Positions 15,131 through 24,752 of a stretch of DNA of 64,000 nt are shown piece by piece. The position numbers were made by a program, and so were the translations under genes. The DNA comes from Kiritimatiellia bacterium (GTDB taxonomy: Bacteria > Verrucomicrobiota > Kiritimatiellia > JAFGHX01), in assembly GCA_016929905.1 (NCBI GenBank), contig JAFGHX010000007.1, positions 1 to 64,000 on the forward strand, written 5' to 3'. The first letter of the stretch is position 1. Every line of letters begins with the position of its first letter. The notes under the pieces were generated by a model that worked only from the letters and a program-made list of their open reading frames with translations, did not search any database and was not told where the DNA came from.

Positions 15131-18100
15131 ATGAGACAGCCCTTCCTTCTATCTCTCAGGCGGCGGGCCGGCGGCTTTACGCGGGCTTCGCAACGGTACG
15201 TGTATGCGGCGCTTTGCGCGCTTGGCCTCCTGCTGCCCGACTCCGCTCCCGGCGAATTCCGCCCGGACGCCCGCGCCGTGCCGGCGCGCGGCCGCGGCGC
15301 GCCACCCGTACCGACCGCTGCGGAGATTGCGCGCGCCCGCGGCGCGCCGATACCCGACGATCCGCATGCCGTCGCCGATGAGATCCTCGTCCGCTTCCGG
15401 CCGGCTCGGGCCGAACCGGCCATGGCGCAGTTGGCCGCCACGGCGGGCATCCGGGTGCTGCACAGCAGGCGCTTCAACTTCGGGCGGTGGCAGCGCATCC
15501 GCGTGAACAGCGACAAGCCCCTGAAACAGGCGATCGAGGCCTGCCGACAGCATCCCGATGTGCTTTACGCCGAGCCGAACTACATCGTCGAGGCCTATCT
15601 GACCCCGGACGACCCGCGTTTCGATCAGCTCTGGGGCTTGCGTAACACCGGCCAGACCGGCGGCGTGCCCGGCGCGGACATCAACGCGATCGAGGCGTGG
15701 GACATTGCCACCACCTCTCACGTCGTCGTCGCCGTGATCGACAGCGGCGTCGATTACAACCACCCGGACCTGGCCGCCAATATCTGGGCCAACCCGGCCG
15801 AGATCGCCGGGAACGGCCTCGACGACGACGGCAACGGCTACGTGGACGACGTGCGGGGTTGGGACTTTTATGATTCCGACAACGACCCCATGGACGTCGG
15901 CGGGCACGGCACGCATGTGGCCGGAACCATCGGCGCGGTCGGCAACAATGCCGAAGGCGTCGTCGGCGTGTGCTGGCAGGTCCGGATCATGCCGCTGAAG
16001 TTCATCGGGACCTTCTCCGGCAGCACGGCCGACGCGATCGAGGCCATCGAGTACGCCACGGCGATGGGCGCGCAGGTCATGAACAACAGCTGGGGCGGCG
16101 GGGGTTATTCGGTGGCCATGAAGGAGGCGATCGAGGCCGCGCACGCCGCCGGCCTGCTCTTCGTCGCCGCCGCCGGCAACTCGAGCGAGGACACCGATAC
16201 GATCGCGCACTACCCCTCGAGCTACGACGTGTCAAACATCATCGCCGTGGCCGCCACGACGGATGCGGACCTCCTGGCCAGTTTTTCCAGTTACGGCGCG
16301 ACCACCGTCGACCTCGGTGCGCCGGGCAAGAACATCTGGAGCACCATCCCTTCGCATCAGTATGGGCAGAAAAGCGGCACGTCGATGGCCACCCCGCATG
16401 TGGCCGGCGCCTGCGCGCTGCTCTGGGGCGTCGCGGGGCCCGGCATGTCGCACATGGAGGTGCGCCAGGCGCTGCTGGACGGGACCGAGCCGCTGCCCGC
16501 GCTCGCCGGCAAGTGCGTGACCGGCGGCCGGCTCGACCTGATGCAGGCGGTCGGTTCGGTGATGACCTCACGCGTGGTCCGCCTCCGATACCCGGCCGGC
16601 GGCGAGGGGCTCGAGCAAGGCGCAACCGTCGGGGTCGAGTGGGGCGCCTTCGGACAGCTCTGGACCAACGGCGACGCCGTTCACCTCGAATACTCCGCCG
16701 ACGCCGGCTCGAACTGGCAGGATGTCGCCGGCGCCACCAACGTGCCCTACGACAGCGGCACGTACGCCTGGGAAACCGACGCCCTCCCGCTCGGTACGCA
16801 GTATCTGGTCCGGGCGTCGAGTGCCGCCGACACCAACGTGACCGACACCTCCGACTCGACCTTTGCCGTTGCCGGGCCGCTCGCCGCCTTCGCTTTCACC
16901 ATGGCGCCCACCCAGGCGAACGGGTATGCCGTGTACGGGGAGTGTACGATCGAGCCGCTCGACACCAACGGCGTGCTCATCACCAGCTTCGACAGCTACG
17001 TCCCGACCGGCCGCTTCCCCATCGCCGTCCAGGCCCCGGGCGTGACGGTCGGCGGGCTGGGCGGAAGCGGCGACGAACTCGCCCCCTCCAACTTCGTCAA
17101 CGGCGTCGCCGATCTCACGGGCCTGGGCATGACCGTCTCGGTCGCCGCCACGCCGACTACCGCCGTGTTCTCCGCCGTGTCGCAAGACGCCATGAGCGGA
17201 GCAAGCGGCGAGGTGACCCTCTTTCAGCCGCCCGACTACTTCACCCAATTCTTCGACGCCGAATCCTTCGATCTGACGAACAGTTCGCTCCTGTTCCTGC
17301 CGAGCGATTCGCCGGACTTCTACACGGCATACCGCCGCGCGATTTCCGAGCTGCCGACGGACCCGACCAACGGCACGCCGCTGGACCTGCCCGACGACGG
17401 CTGGGCCGTGGTGCCGCTCACCAACGGCGCCGTCGCGCTCTACGGGTTGAGCCGCAGCAATGTGTTCGTCGGCAGCAACGGCTACATCACGTTCGACGAG
17501 GGCGATATGAGCTATATGCCGGGACTCGATTCCCACTTCGAGCTGCCGCGCATAGCCGCGCTGTTCGCGGATTTCTGGCCGGAACCCGGCGACGTGAGCT
17601 GGAAAGAACTGGCCGACAGGCTGGTCGTGACGTACCAGGGCGCGCCTGAATACAGGATCGAGAACAGCAGCACGTTCCAGGCGGAACTCTACCACGACGG
17701 GACGATCGTCCTCTCGTTCCTCGGGATCGACGCCGGCGAAGGGGTCGTCGGGCTTTCGGCGGGCGACGACACGCCGGCCGATTACTTCGAGAGTGATCTG
17801 TCCGCTTGCCCGCTGCTGCCGGCCAGGCTCCTGCGCCTCATCGCGCCGAACGGCGGCGAACGCGCGGTGACCAACGCACCGGTGGCGGTGAGCTGGCGCG
17901 GGTACGGCGACGGGTGGGAGGCGACCGACACGGTGTGGCTCGACTACTCCGACGACGGCGGCGCCGCCTGGACCCCCGTGCCGGGCGGCACGAACCTGGA
18001 TTGGGATGCCGCCGGCTTCGACTGGGACACGGCCGGGCTGGGCACCGGCCACGCGTACAGAGTCCGCGTCTCGTTCGCCGGCGACACCAACGTGTTCGAT

Positions 18101-21100
18101 GCGTCCGACGCCGGTTTCTCGATCATCGAGGATCGCACCCTCGCAATCACCGCTCCGCTGCCGGGCGACCTGTTCGACCTGGACGCCACCGTCCAGGTGA
18201 CCTGGACGCCCGCCGGCTCGGCCTGGGGGCCGGCCGACACCGTCCGGCTGGACTACTCCGACGACGCAGGCGTCACCTGGCAGACGATCACCGGCGCCGA
18301 ATCGCTCGCGTACGACCTGAGCGCTTTCGACTGGGATACGACCGGCTTGGCGCGCGGCGACGGCTACTCGCTGCGCGTCGTCTGGGTCGCGGACCCCATG
18401 ATCGACGGCACGCTCGGCGCCACGTTCGTCCTGCGCGCCGCCTACTACGTCAATGACGGCAACACCGACAATGACCAGTGGTGCACACAGCCCGGCGCCG
18501 ACACCAATGCCGGGACGTCGGCCGACAGCCCCAAGGCGTCGCTCCAGGCCCTGCTCGACACCTGCGACCTGGAGCCGGGCGACGTGGTCCGCGTCGATAC
18601 CGGCGTCTACGACCTGGACGGGACCGTCGTCGTCGGCAGTAACGACGCCGGCCATGCGGTCGCGCCGATGACGATCGAAGGCTCGCCCGGCGGCGTGACG
18701 CTCAACAACACCAACGGCAACACCGTCCTCCTCGTCCAAGACGCCGACTACGTCACCGTCCGGACCGCGCTCGACGTCGAATCGCCCGTCGGCAACCTGC
18801 TCATGCGCGTGAGCGGCGGCGACAACGGCGTGGAACTGCAAACGGCGGAACACGGCGCGCTGGAGTCGCTCGAGCTAGCCGCGAACGACGCCGCCGGCGT
18901 CCACGCCGAGGAAAGCCACTACCTGTCCGTACGCGGCTGCATCATCCGCGAGAACCTGGACTCCGGCATCTGTCTCGACTACGCCGATCGCGCCGTGCTG
19001 GACGGGAATGTCATCTGCAGCAATGCCTCCTACGGGATCGACCTGCTGGTGGCGGATTACACCGCGATCAGCAACAACGTGATCTGCGAGAATGAGTTCT
19101 ACGGCGTTTCCCTCTTCTCCGACTACAACGTGCTGGGCAACAACACGCTGGCCTGGAACACCTACTGCCAGATCGATGTCTCCGGCGCCGCCACGATCTA
19201 CAACAACATCCTGTGCGCGCGCGATACCGATGTCCTCATGGAGGTGTACTGGGACGAAGGGCTCGACTCGGACTACAACCTCTTCCACACGACCGACGGC
19301 GCCACGATGGGCTGGTACATTTCCGACGACTACGCCACACTCGCGCAGTGGCAGGCCGTTGCGGGCCAGGACGCGCACAGTATCGAGGCGGACCCGTCGT
19401 TTGTGGGGGAGGACGACTACCACCTGCAAAGCACGGCGGGCAGCTATCACGGCGGGAGCTGGCAGGCCGACGCGTCCAACAGCCCCGCCATCGACGCGGG
19501 GTTCGGCGATGCGGCCTGCGAACCCGCGCCGAACGCGACCGCCTGGGCGCCCGACAACCTGCTCCGGCGCAACCAGGGCGCCTATGGCGGGACGGCGCAG
19601 GCCTCCAAGACGCCGGCCGGTAGCGCAATTCGCCTTTCGAAACCGCGCACCGGGTACAGCCACCCGGACCCGTCTGTGCCGCTGACAATCGATTGGGCGT
19701 GGCAGGGCACGGACTGGGCCAGCAACGCAACCGTGCGGCTGGACTACTCCCTGAGCACCGGCGAAACATGGACCGCCGTCGCCGAGGCCACGAACCTCGC
19801 GCTGAGCGCCGCCTCCTATGAGTGGGCCGTCACCGGCCTGACGGCCGGCCTGTTCTACCAGGTCCGGATCATGGCCAACCACGACACGAACATCACGGAC
19901 CAGACCACGGCCACGGTGCGCATCGGCGGCCCGTTCCTCTGGTACGTCAACGACGCGTCCGTCTCGAACGATCTGTGGTGCACCGCGCCGGGCAGCGACG
20001 CCAACCACGGCCTCAGTATCGAATACCCGAAGGCTTCCGTTCAGGCCGTGCTCGACGCCTTTGACCTCGAGCCGGGCGACACCGTCCGTATCGACACCGG
20101 CGAGTACGCCCTTTCAAACGCCGTCAGCCAGGAGGCCTGGCACCGCGGCGCCTCAAACGCGCCCGTCACGTTCGAAGCCTCGCCGTACGGGGTCGTGCTC
20201 GACCGCGGCGATCCGACCGGCTCCTACAGCCGCGTCTGGGAGAACTGGGGCGCCGCCTATACCGAGCTGCGCACCGTCGGCATCACCAATGTGCCGGCGC
20301 CGGGCCAGGCGCCGATGCAGATCGTCCGCGGCAGCGACGGCCTCTTTCTGTATGCCGACAACTGCACCGTCGAGTACGTCGACGTCGCCTCCAACGGCAC
20401 GTACGGCGTGAAGACAGACGGGATCGGGATCGCGCTGCGGCATCTCAATGTCCGGGAAAGCGGGTCGTGCGGGCTCTACCTGTACAGATTCGACGCCGGT
20501 TTGCTCGAGGACTGCGTCGTGGCGGACAATGCGCTCTTCGGCGTGCAGGTGCGCTACACGGACTATGCCGCGCTGCGGAACTGCCTCGTGCGCGACACGA
20601 CCGGCAAGGGGATCCAGCTCTACTACTCCGACTTCACCGTGCTGTCGAACAACACCGTGGCCGCGAACACCGACGACCAGCTTTGGGTCGAATACCGATG
20701 CCGCGGCGTGACCCTGCGCAACAACATCTTCTGTTCCGGTAACGCCGGCGCCTACGCCCTGTACTGGGGGCCGACCGACGAGATGCCGGACTCGGACTAC
20801 AACCTGTTCTTGGCGACCAACACCGCGCCCATGGCCTATCTTGCGACTCAGACCGTGTCGTTCGCCGAGTGGCAGGGCCTGACGGGCCAGGACGCGCACA
20901 GCCTGGAACGCGACCCGCTGTTCGTCGACACCAACGCCGCCGACTACCATCTCCAGAGCACGGCGGGCAGCTACCACGCCGGTGCGTGGAGCGCCGACGC
21001 CACGAACAGCCCCGGCATCGATACCGGCGAGCCCGGCGCGGGCTACGCGCTCGAAACCGACTGGAACGGCGGGCGCGTGAACATGGGCGCCTACGGCAAC

Positions 21101-21490
21101 ACCGTGCAGGCCAGCCGCTCCGCCGACACCGACGCCGATTCCCTGTCCGACACGCTCGAGCGGTTCGTGTTCGGGTCGGACCCCGACAATCCCGACACCG
21201 ACGACGACACGGTGTCCGATTGGGGCGAGTTCATCGCCGGCACCGACCCGACGAACCCGGCCTCGCTGTTCGAGATTGCGGAGGCGGACTGGGGCGCCGC
21301 CTCGAATTTCGTCGTGAGCTGGTCGAGCGTTACGAACAAGAGCTACACGCTCGAACGCACGACCAACTCCGCGCCGACCGGCTTCTCCGTGCTCGGCAGC
21401 AACATCCTGGCCACCCCGCCGCTCAACACGTACACCGACGATATCACCGGTGTCGAGCGCGCCTTCTACCGCATCGAAACCCAGCGGTAG
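15131..21490 (+). CDS. Giant secreted subtilisin-family protease with two beta-helix domains and Ca-binding C-terminal repeats
   Basis: A 2119-residue mosaic. Residues 1-42 are a long signal peptide. Residues about 80-160 are a fervidolysin-type propeptide (ADEILVRFRPARAEP). An S8 catalytic domain follows with Asp near 204 (VVAVIDSGVDYNHPDL), His near 258 (GGHGTHVAGT) and Ser near 418 (SGTSMATPHVAGA). Next come several similar beta-sandwich modules (VHLEYSADAGSNWQDV, VWLDYSDDGGAAWTPV, VRLDYSDDAGVTW, VRLDYSLSTGETW). Two parallel beta-helix segments begin near 1105 (YYVNDGNTDNDQWC) and 1603 (WYVNDASVSNDLWC) and look like an internal duplication. Calcium-binding repeats near 2000 (DTDADSLSDTLE, DNPDTDDDTVSDWGEF) precede a C-terminal module (FVVSWSSVTNKSYTLERTT). 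It is probably a surface or extracellular protease that also binds or cleaves polysaccharide. Confidence 0.9.
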   Translation: MRQPFLLSLRRRAGGFTRASQRYVYAALCALGLLLPDSAPGEFRPDARAVPARGRGAPPVPTAAEIARARGAPIPDDPHAVADEILVRFRPARAEPAMAQLAATAGIRVLHSRRFNFGRWQRIRVNSDKPLKQAIEACRQHPDVLYAEPNYIVEAYLTPDDPRFDQLWGLRNTGQTGGVPGADINAIEAWDIATTSHVVVAVIDSGVDYNHPDLAANIWANPAEIAGNGLDDDGNGYVDDVRGWDFYDSDNDPMDVGGHGTHVAGTIGAVGNNAEGVVGVCWQVRIMPLKFIGTFSGSTADAIEAIEYATAMGAQVMNNSWGGGGYSVAMKEAIEAAHAAGLLFVAAAGNSSEDTDTIAHYPSSYDVSNIIAVAATTDADLLASFSSYGATTVDLGAPGKNIWSTIPSHQYGQKSGTSMATPHVAGACALLWGVAGPGMSHMEVRQALLDGTEPLPALAGKCVTGGRLDLMQAVGSVMTSRVVRLRYPAGGEGLEQGATVGVEWGAFGQLWTNGDAVHLEYSADAGSNWQDVAGATNVPYDSGTYAWETDALPLGTQYLVRASSAADTNVTDTSDSTFAVAGPLAAFAFTMAPTQANGYAVYGECTIEPLDTNGVLITSFDSYVPTGRFPIAVQAPGVTVGGLGGSGDELAPSNFVNGVADLTGLGMTVSVAATPTTAVFSAVSQDAMSGASGEVTLFQPPDYFTQFFDAESFDLTNSSLLFLPSDSPDFYTAYRRAISELPTDPTNGTPLDLPDDGWAVVPLTNGAVALYGLSRSNVFVGSNGYITFDEGDMSYMPGLDSHFELPRIAALFADFWPEPGDVSWKELADRLVVTYQGAPEYRIENSSTFQAELYHDGTIVLSFLGIDAGEGVVGLSAGDDTPADYFESDLSACPLLPARLLRLIAPNGGERAVTNAPVAVSWRGYGDGWEATDTVWLDYSDDGGAAWTPVPGGTNLDWDAAGFDWDTAGLGTGHAYRVRVSFAGDTNVFDASDAGFSIIEDRTLAITAPLPGDLFDLDATVQVTWTPAGSAWGPADTVRLDYSDDAGVTWQTITGAESLAYDLSAFDWDTTGLARGDGYSLRVVWVADPMIDGTLGATFVLRAAYYVNDGNTDNDQWCTQPGADTNAGTSADSPKASLQALLDTCDLEPGDVVRVDTGVYDLDGTVVVGSNDAGHAVAPMTIEGSPGGVTLNNTNGNTVLLVQDADYVTVRTALDVESPVGNLLMRVSGGDNGVELQTAEHGALESLELAANDAAGVHAEESHYLSVRGCIIRENLDSGICLDYADRAVLDGNVICSNASYGIDLLVADYTAISNNVICENEFYGVSLFSDYNVLGNNTLAWNTYCQIDVSGAATIYNNILCARDTDVLMEVYWDEGLDSDYNLFHTTDGATMGWYISDDYATLAQWQAVAGQDAHSIEADPSFVGEDDYHLQSTAGSYHGGSWQADASNSPAIDAGFGDAACEPAPNATAWAPDNLLRRNQGAYGGTAQASKTPAGSAIRLSKPRTGYSHPDPSVPLTIDWAWQGTDWASNATVRLDYSLSTGETWTAVAEATNLALSAASYEWAVTGLTAGLFYQVRIMANHDTNITDQTTATVRIGGPFLWYVNDASVSNDLWCTAPGSDANHGLSIEYPKASVQAVLDAFDLEPGDTVRIDTGEYALSNAVSQEAWHRGASNAPVTFEASPYGVVLDRGDPTGSYSRVWENWGAAYTELRTVGITNVPAPGQAPMQIVRGSDGLFLYADNCTVEYVDVASNGTYGVKTDGIGIALRHLNVRESGSCGLYLYRFDAGLLEDCVVADNALFGVQVRYTDYAALRNCLVRDTTGKGIQLYYSDFTVLSNNTVAANTDDQLWVEYRCRGVTLRNNIFCSGNAGAYALYWGPTDEMPDSDYNLFLATNTAPMAYLATQTVSFAEWQGLTGQDAHSLERDPLFVDTNAADYHLQSTAGSYHAGAWSADATNSPGIDTGEPGAGYALETDWNGGRVNMGAYGNTVQASRSADTDADSLSDTLERFVFGSDPDNPDTDDDTVSDWGEFIAGTDPTNPASLFEIAEADWGAASNFVVSWSSVTNKSYTLERTTNSAPTGFSVLGSNILATPPLNTYTDDITGVERAFYRIETQR

Positions 21491-21635
21491 CCGAAGACCG
21501 CCGTCCTGAACGGCGCTCAGACCAAGGCGGTTCGGGATGCCTCGCGTGGTAGGCCGCTGCCTGCCCGCCCGTGGCGGAACGGCCCGGCGCGGCCTCCGCG
21601 CGCCTTCCACCCTTCCACCCGCCCTGCACCGCATA

Positions 21636-22610
21636 TCACACGTCCGGTTCCAGCAGCGCGGCCGCGTCGTCTTCCACGGCGATCAGCACGTCCTCCCCGC
21701 CGGGCGCAGGGCGTCGCGTGCCGGGCAGGCGCAGCTCGTACCCTTCCCGCGGCGGGACGGCCAGGTACGCGTCGACGAATGCCTGCAGCGCGCCTTCGTA
21801 CCCGTCGGCGGCTACGAATAGCGACTTGTCGAACCCCACGATCAGGAACCCGTAATGCGTCCCTGCATCGGGGATGGGCGCCGCGCCCGTGCAGACCCCG
21901 GCCAGGAGCTGGATGGCGACGGCCAGCGCCGAACCGCGGTGCCGGCCGAACGGGAGCAGGGCGCCGCCCTTGGCTTCGGCCGGGTCCTGCGTGGGATTCC
22001 CCGCTTTGTCCAGCGCCGCATCGGGCGGCAGCGGCTCGCCGTGCGCCAGCGCTTCGCGCAGCTTGCCGTACGAGATCTCCGAGGTCGCCATGTCGACCAC
22101 AATCGGGTCCGGCGCGCGCGGGAAAGCGAACGCGATCGGGTTCGTGCCCAGCAGCGCGCGCTTCCCGCCGAACGGCGCCATGATCGGGCGGCAATGCGAA
22201 ACGGCCATCGCCACGACACCCGCGCGCGCCGCCTTGTCCACAAAATAGCCGAGCATGCCCGTATGCCGGCTGTTCTTCAGCCCCACCATCGCCAGCCCGT
22301 GGCGCGCGACACGCTCGATCACAAGGTCCGTGCAGAAGACGCCGCCCACCGAACCGAACGCGTCGTTGCCGTTCACCAGCACGGCGGCCCCCGTGTCCTT
22401 CTCGATCGCCGGCCTGTTCGCCTTTACGCCTTGCCGCGCCTGCGACACCACGCCCGGCAGGCGAATGCCGATCCCATGCGTCCGTTTCCCCCACAGGTCG
22501 GCCGTGATCATGTGGTCCACCACCACCTGCGCCTGCTCCTCCGCCAGCCCCTCGTGCCGCAGCCGCGCGATGGACAACTCTCGCAGCCGTTCCGCCGGTA
22601 TGTGTTTCAT
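21636..22610 (-). CDS. LDH2-type malate/L-lactate (or ureidoglycolate) dehydrogenase
   Basis: A 324-residue member of the LDH2/MDHG2 oxidoreductase family, at the usual length. Family motifs are DLWGKRTHGIGIRLPGVV (catalytic His), NGNDAFGSVGG, GLKNSRHTGMLGYFV, FGGKRALLGTNPIAFAFPR and DMATSEISYGKL for NAD(P)H binding, with PFGRHRGSALAVAIQLLAG near the C-terminus. It would reduce or oxidise a 2-oxo/2-hydroxy acid in the cytoplasm. The substrate is not determined, but sugar-acid catabolism fits the setting. ATG 22610 (MKHIPAERL) fits family N-termini; an in-frame ATG at 22631 is possible. It is convergent with the giant protease gene with no clear terminator between. Confidence 0.9.
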   Translation of the reverse strand: MKHIPAERLRELSIARLRHEGLAEEQAQVVVDHMITADLWGKRTHGIGIRLPGVVSQARQGVKANRPAIEKDTGAAVLVNGNDAFGSVGGVFCTDLVIERVARHGLAMVGLKNSRHTGMLGYFVDKAARAGVVAMAVSHCRPIMAPFGGKRALLGTNPIAFAFPRAPDPIVVDMATSEISYGKLREALAHGEPLPPDAALDKAGNPTQDPAEAKGGALLPFGRHRGSALAVAIQLLAGVCTGAAPIPDAGTHYGFLIVGFDKSLFVAADGYEGALQAFVDAYLAVPPREGYELRLPGTRRPAPGGEDVLIAVEDDAAALLEPDV

Positions 22611-22740
22611 GTGGGTCGCCCCTGCATGCAATCAATCGTTGTAATCCGTGGTCGATCCCCCAACCCCCATATAGCATACCCGGTCCGCAATCGTCATGCC
22701 TATCCTAGTCAACACTCGGAGTTCGACCTCAGGCGTGCAA

Positions 22741-22800
22741 GCGGCTCGCGAGACGCTCGCCCTCCACCGGAACGGCTGGCTATCCGCATGGAGGGGCTCA
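22741..22800. repeat. Degenerate copy of the GGCTCGCGAG...TGGAGGGC hairpin
   Basis: The left arm (22741-22766) matches the 26-bp arm of the hairpin at 63.3 kb except for one missing base. The right arm is eroded, with only TGGAGGGGC (22789-22797) left. It lies in the 288-bp divergent gap between the dehydrogenase and the secreted beta-helix gene. Confidence 0.65.
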
Positions 22801-22898
22801 TGACAGACGAATGGCCCTCACAGTCCCGAGAGGAACCTTTTCCTTCCCCGACAAACGTGATAGGCTTGGTTGGTCCTATCCAAGCGACGGAGTGAGCG

Positions 22899-24218
22899 AT
22901 GCGACACAGTGATGCCACGCGCAGAGAGACCTGCCGTCTCGCAACGTGTCTTCTGTTCCTCTCCCTCCCCCTCGCCGTCCACGCGGACCCGGGCTACGGC
23001 GATCCGCTCACCGTGACGACGGGCACGGTCTATACCGTGAGCACCGTTTCCCAGCTCCAGGACCGCATCGATTCGGTGAACGCAGCCGGCGTGCCGGCAA
23101 CCATTCTCCTCGAGGACGGCACCTACGTGCTGACTTACTCCATGCTCAACATCACGTGCCCGGGCCTGATCCTGCGCAGTGCGAGCGGCTCGCGCGAGGC
23201 GGTCGCGGTCCGGGGCCCCGACGAAGGCGCCGGCGCCACGGCGGATCACATCTTCCTCGTCGGCGCCTCGTACGTCACCATCGCCGACATCACCTTCGGC
23301 TACTGCCGCTATCACGGCATCCAGGTGCGCGGCGAGAGCCCCGCCGACGTCGCCGGCCTGTGGGTGCACAACTGCCGTATCCAGAACGTCAACGAACAGT
23401 TCATCAAGGGCTCGTCGGCGCCGGAAGACCCCGTCGGCGCAACCGACGGCATCATCGAGAATTGCCTCTTCGAGTTTACCGGCGGCTGGGCCTACCAGTA
23501 CTACACCGGCGGCATCGACATTCACAAGGGCGTGAACTGGATCGTGCGCGACAACCTGTTCAGAAATATCCGGGTCCCGAACGAGCAGGAGGACATGGCC
23601 GAGCACGCCATCCATTTCTGGAACCGGTGCCCGACCCAGCCGCAGAACGTGGTGGTGGAGCGGAACTGGATCGTCAACTGCGACCGCGGGATCGGGTTCG
23701 GACTGGGCAGTTACGACGGCGGCCACAACGGCGGCTCAAGCGTCATACGGAACAACTTCGTCTATAACAACGGGGCCGGCGACCACACCGACGTCGGGAT
23801 CGGGCTGGAATACGCGGAAAGCGTCAACGTGGACAACAACACCGTCTACACGCCCTACTGGGCCCCGATTGAATACCGGTTTGCGGGCAGCTCGAACCTC
23901 GTGTTCCGAAACAACCTGTCCAACGCCGCCATTCAAAACCGGGACGGCGCCCCGTCGCCCGTCATGTCCAACAACGTCCAGAACGCGCAGGCCGCCTGGT
24001 TCGCGGACTTGCCGCAGGGCGACCTGCACATCCTGTCCAACGTCACCAGCGTCATCGATCAGGGCTGCAGCATCCCGGCGTTCGCCGACGATCTGGACGG
24101 CGACTCGCGCCCGCAGCTCGGCGGCTGGGATGCCGGCGCCGACGAGTACACGCCGCCGCCCGTGCCCGACACCAACCCGCCGGGCCGGCCGGAGGACCTG
24201 AACATCGGCATCCCGTAA
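22899..24218 (+). CDS. Secreted parallel beta-helix protein (pectate-lyase-like fold)
   Basis: A 439-residue exported protein. Residues about 12-30 (CRLATCLLFLSLPLAVHA) are a signal peptide. The rest is a right-handed beta-helix: TVSQLQDRIDSVNAAGVPAT, TCPGLILRSASGS, VTIADITFGYCRYHGIQVRG, CLFEFTGGWAYQYYTGGIDI, VVVERNWIVNC, SVIRNNFVYNN and VNVDNNTVYTPY form repeated coils. It ends LGGWDAGADEYTPPPV and a Pro-rich tail. This resembles chondroitinase-B/pectate-lyase-like proteins, but no catalytic triad could be assigned. The likely job is binding or cleaving an extracellular polysaccharide. ATG 22899 follows CGGAG. Confidence 0.8.
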   Translation: MRHSDATRRETCRLATCLLFLSLPLAVHADPGYGDPLTVTTGTVYTVSTVSQLQDRIDSVNAAGVPATILLEDGTYVLTYSMLNITCPGLILRSASGSREAVAVRGPDEGAGATADHIFLVGASYVTIADITFGYCRYHGIQVRGESPADVAGLWVHNCRIQNVNEQFIKGSSAPEDPVGATDGIIENCLFEFTGGWAYQYYTGGIDIHKGVNWIVRDNLFRNIRVPNEQEDMAEHAIHFWNRCPTQPQNVVVERNWIVNCDRGIGFGLGSYDGGHNGGSSVIRNNFVYNNGAGDHTDVGIGLEYAESVNVDNNTVYTPYWAPIEYRFAGSSNLVFRNNLSNAAIQNRDGAPSPVMSNNVQNAQAAWFADLPQGDLHILSNVTSVIDQGCSIPAFADDLDGDSRPQLGGWDAGADEYTPPPVPDTNPPGRPEDLNIGIP

Positions 24219-24256
24219 GCACGCGGCCGCCATGCTTCACGCACACCTCGCTCGTA

Positions 24257-24700
24257 TCATGCCTGCCGCGTGTGCGCCTCGGCCGGGGCCGTGCGTGCCG
24301 GGCTGTAGCCCAGACTGCGCTCGCAGTCGTCCAGCCATTCCGTGAACGCCTCAATGTCCAGCGGCTTGTCGAAAACCTTGCAGCCGGTCTCCCGCGCCCG
24401 TTGCCGTTCCTCCCGCGACAACGAGCCGGACATCAGCGCCACGTGCGGGATCCGGCACCCGACCACGTCCAGCCTGTGCACGAGTTCCAGCCCCATCAGA
24501 TTCGGCATCTGCATGTCCGTGATGAGAATGTCCACGCACGGATATTCGCTGGAGCAGTGACCGTCCCGTTCGGAGACATGCGGGCAGAGTACGGGGTCGG
24601 AAAACGTCTCCACCTCGTAGCCGCGTGCCTTCAGAATGGCGCCCATCACCGTGCGCACGATCTCTTCGTCGTCGAAAACCCACGCCTTGATGCGTTTCAT
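24257..24700 (-). CDS. Stand-alone response-regulator receiver protein
   Basis: A 147-residue CheY-like receiver with no output domain. The acidic pair is in AWVFDDEEIV, the phospho-acceptor Asp in CVDILITDMQMPNL, the conserved Ser in HVALMSGSL and the Lys in GCKVFDKPLDIEAF. An insertion rich in Cys/His (CPHVSERDGHCSSEYPC) between beta2 and the phosphorylation strand is unusual and could bind metal. No kinase is adjacent, so it is an orphan that would signal through protein contact. ATG 24700 follows GGGGAGG. The rhodanese gene lies 52 bp upstream in the same direction and may share its transcript. Confidence 0.85.
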   Translation of the reverse strand: MKRIKAWVFDDEEIVRTVMGAILKARGYEVETFSDPVLCPHVSERDGHCSSEYPCVDILITDMQMPNLMGLELVHRLDVVGCRIPHVALMSGSLSREERQRARETGCKVFDKPLDIEAFTEWLDDCERSLGYSPARTAPAEAHTRQA

Positions 24701-24752
24701 CTGCGCCTCCCCGCCGGGGGCCGGCTGCCGGCCCCCGGCACCCGACCGAACT

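Noticed and set aside
16568..18853. 761-codon minus-strand open frame inside the giant protease
   Set aside because: It is Gly/Val/Arg/Asp-rich shadow sequence; the opposite strand has intact S8 protease and repeat modules.
21491..21635. Convergent gap after the giant protease examined for a terminator
   Set aside because: No stem longer than a few base pairs with a T-run was found.
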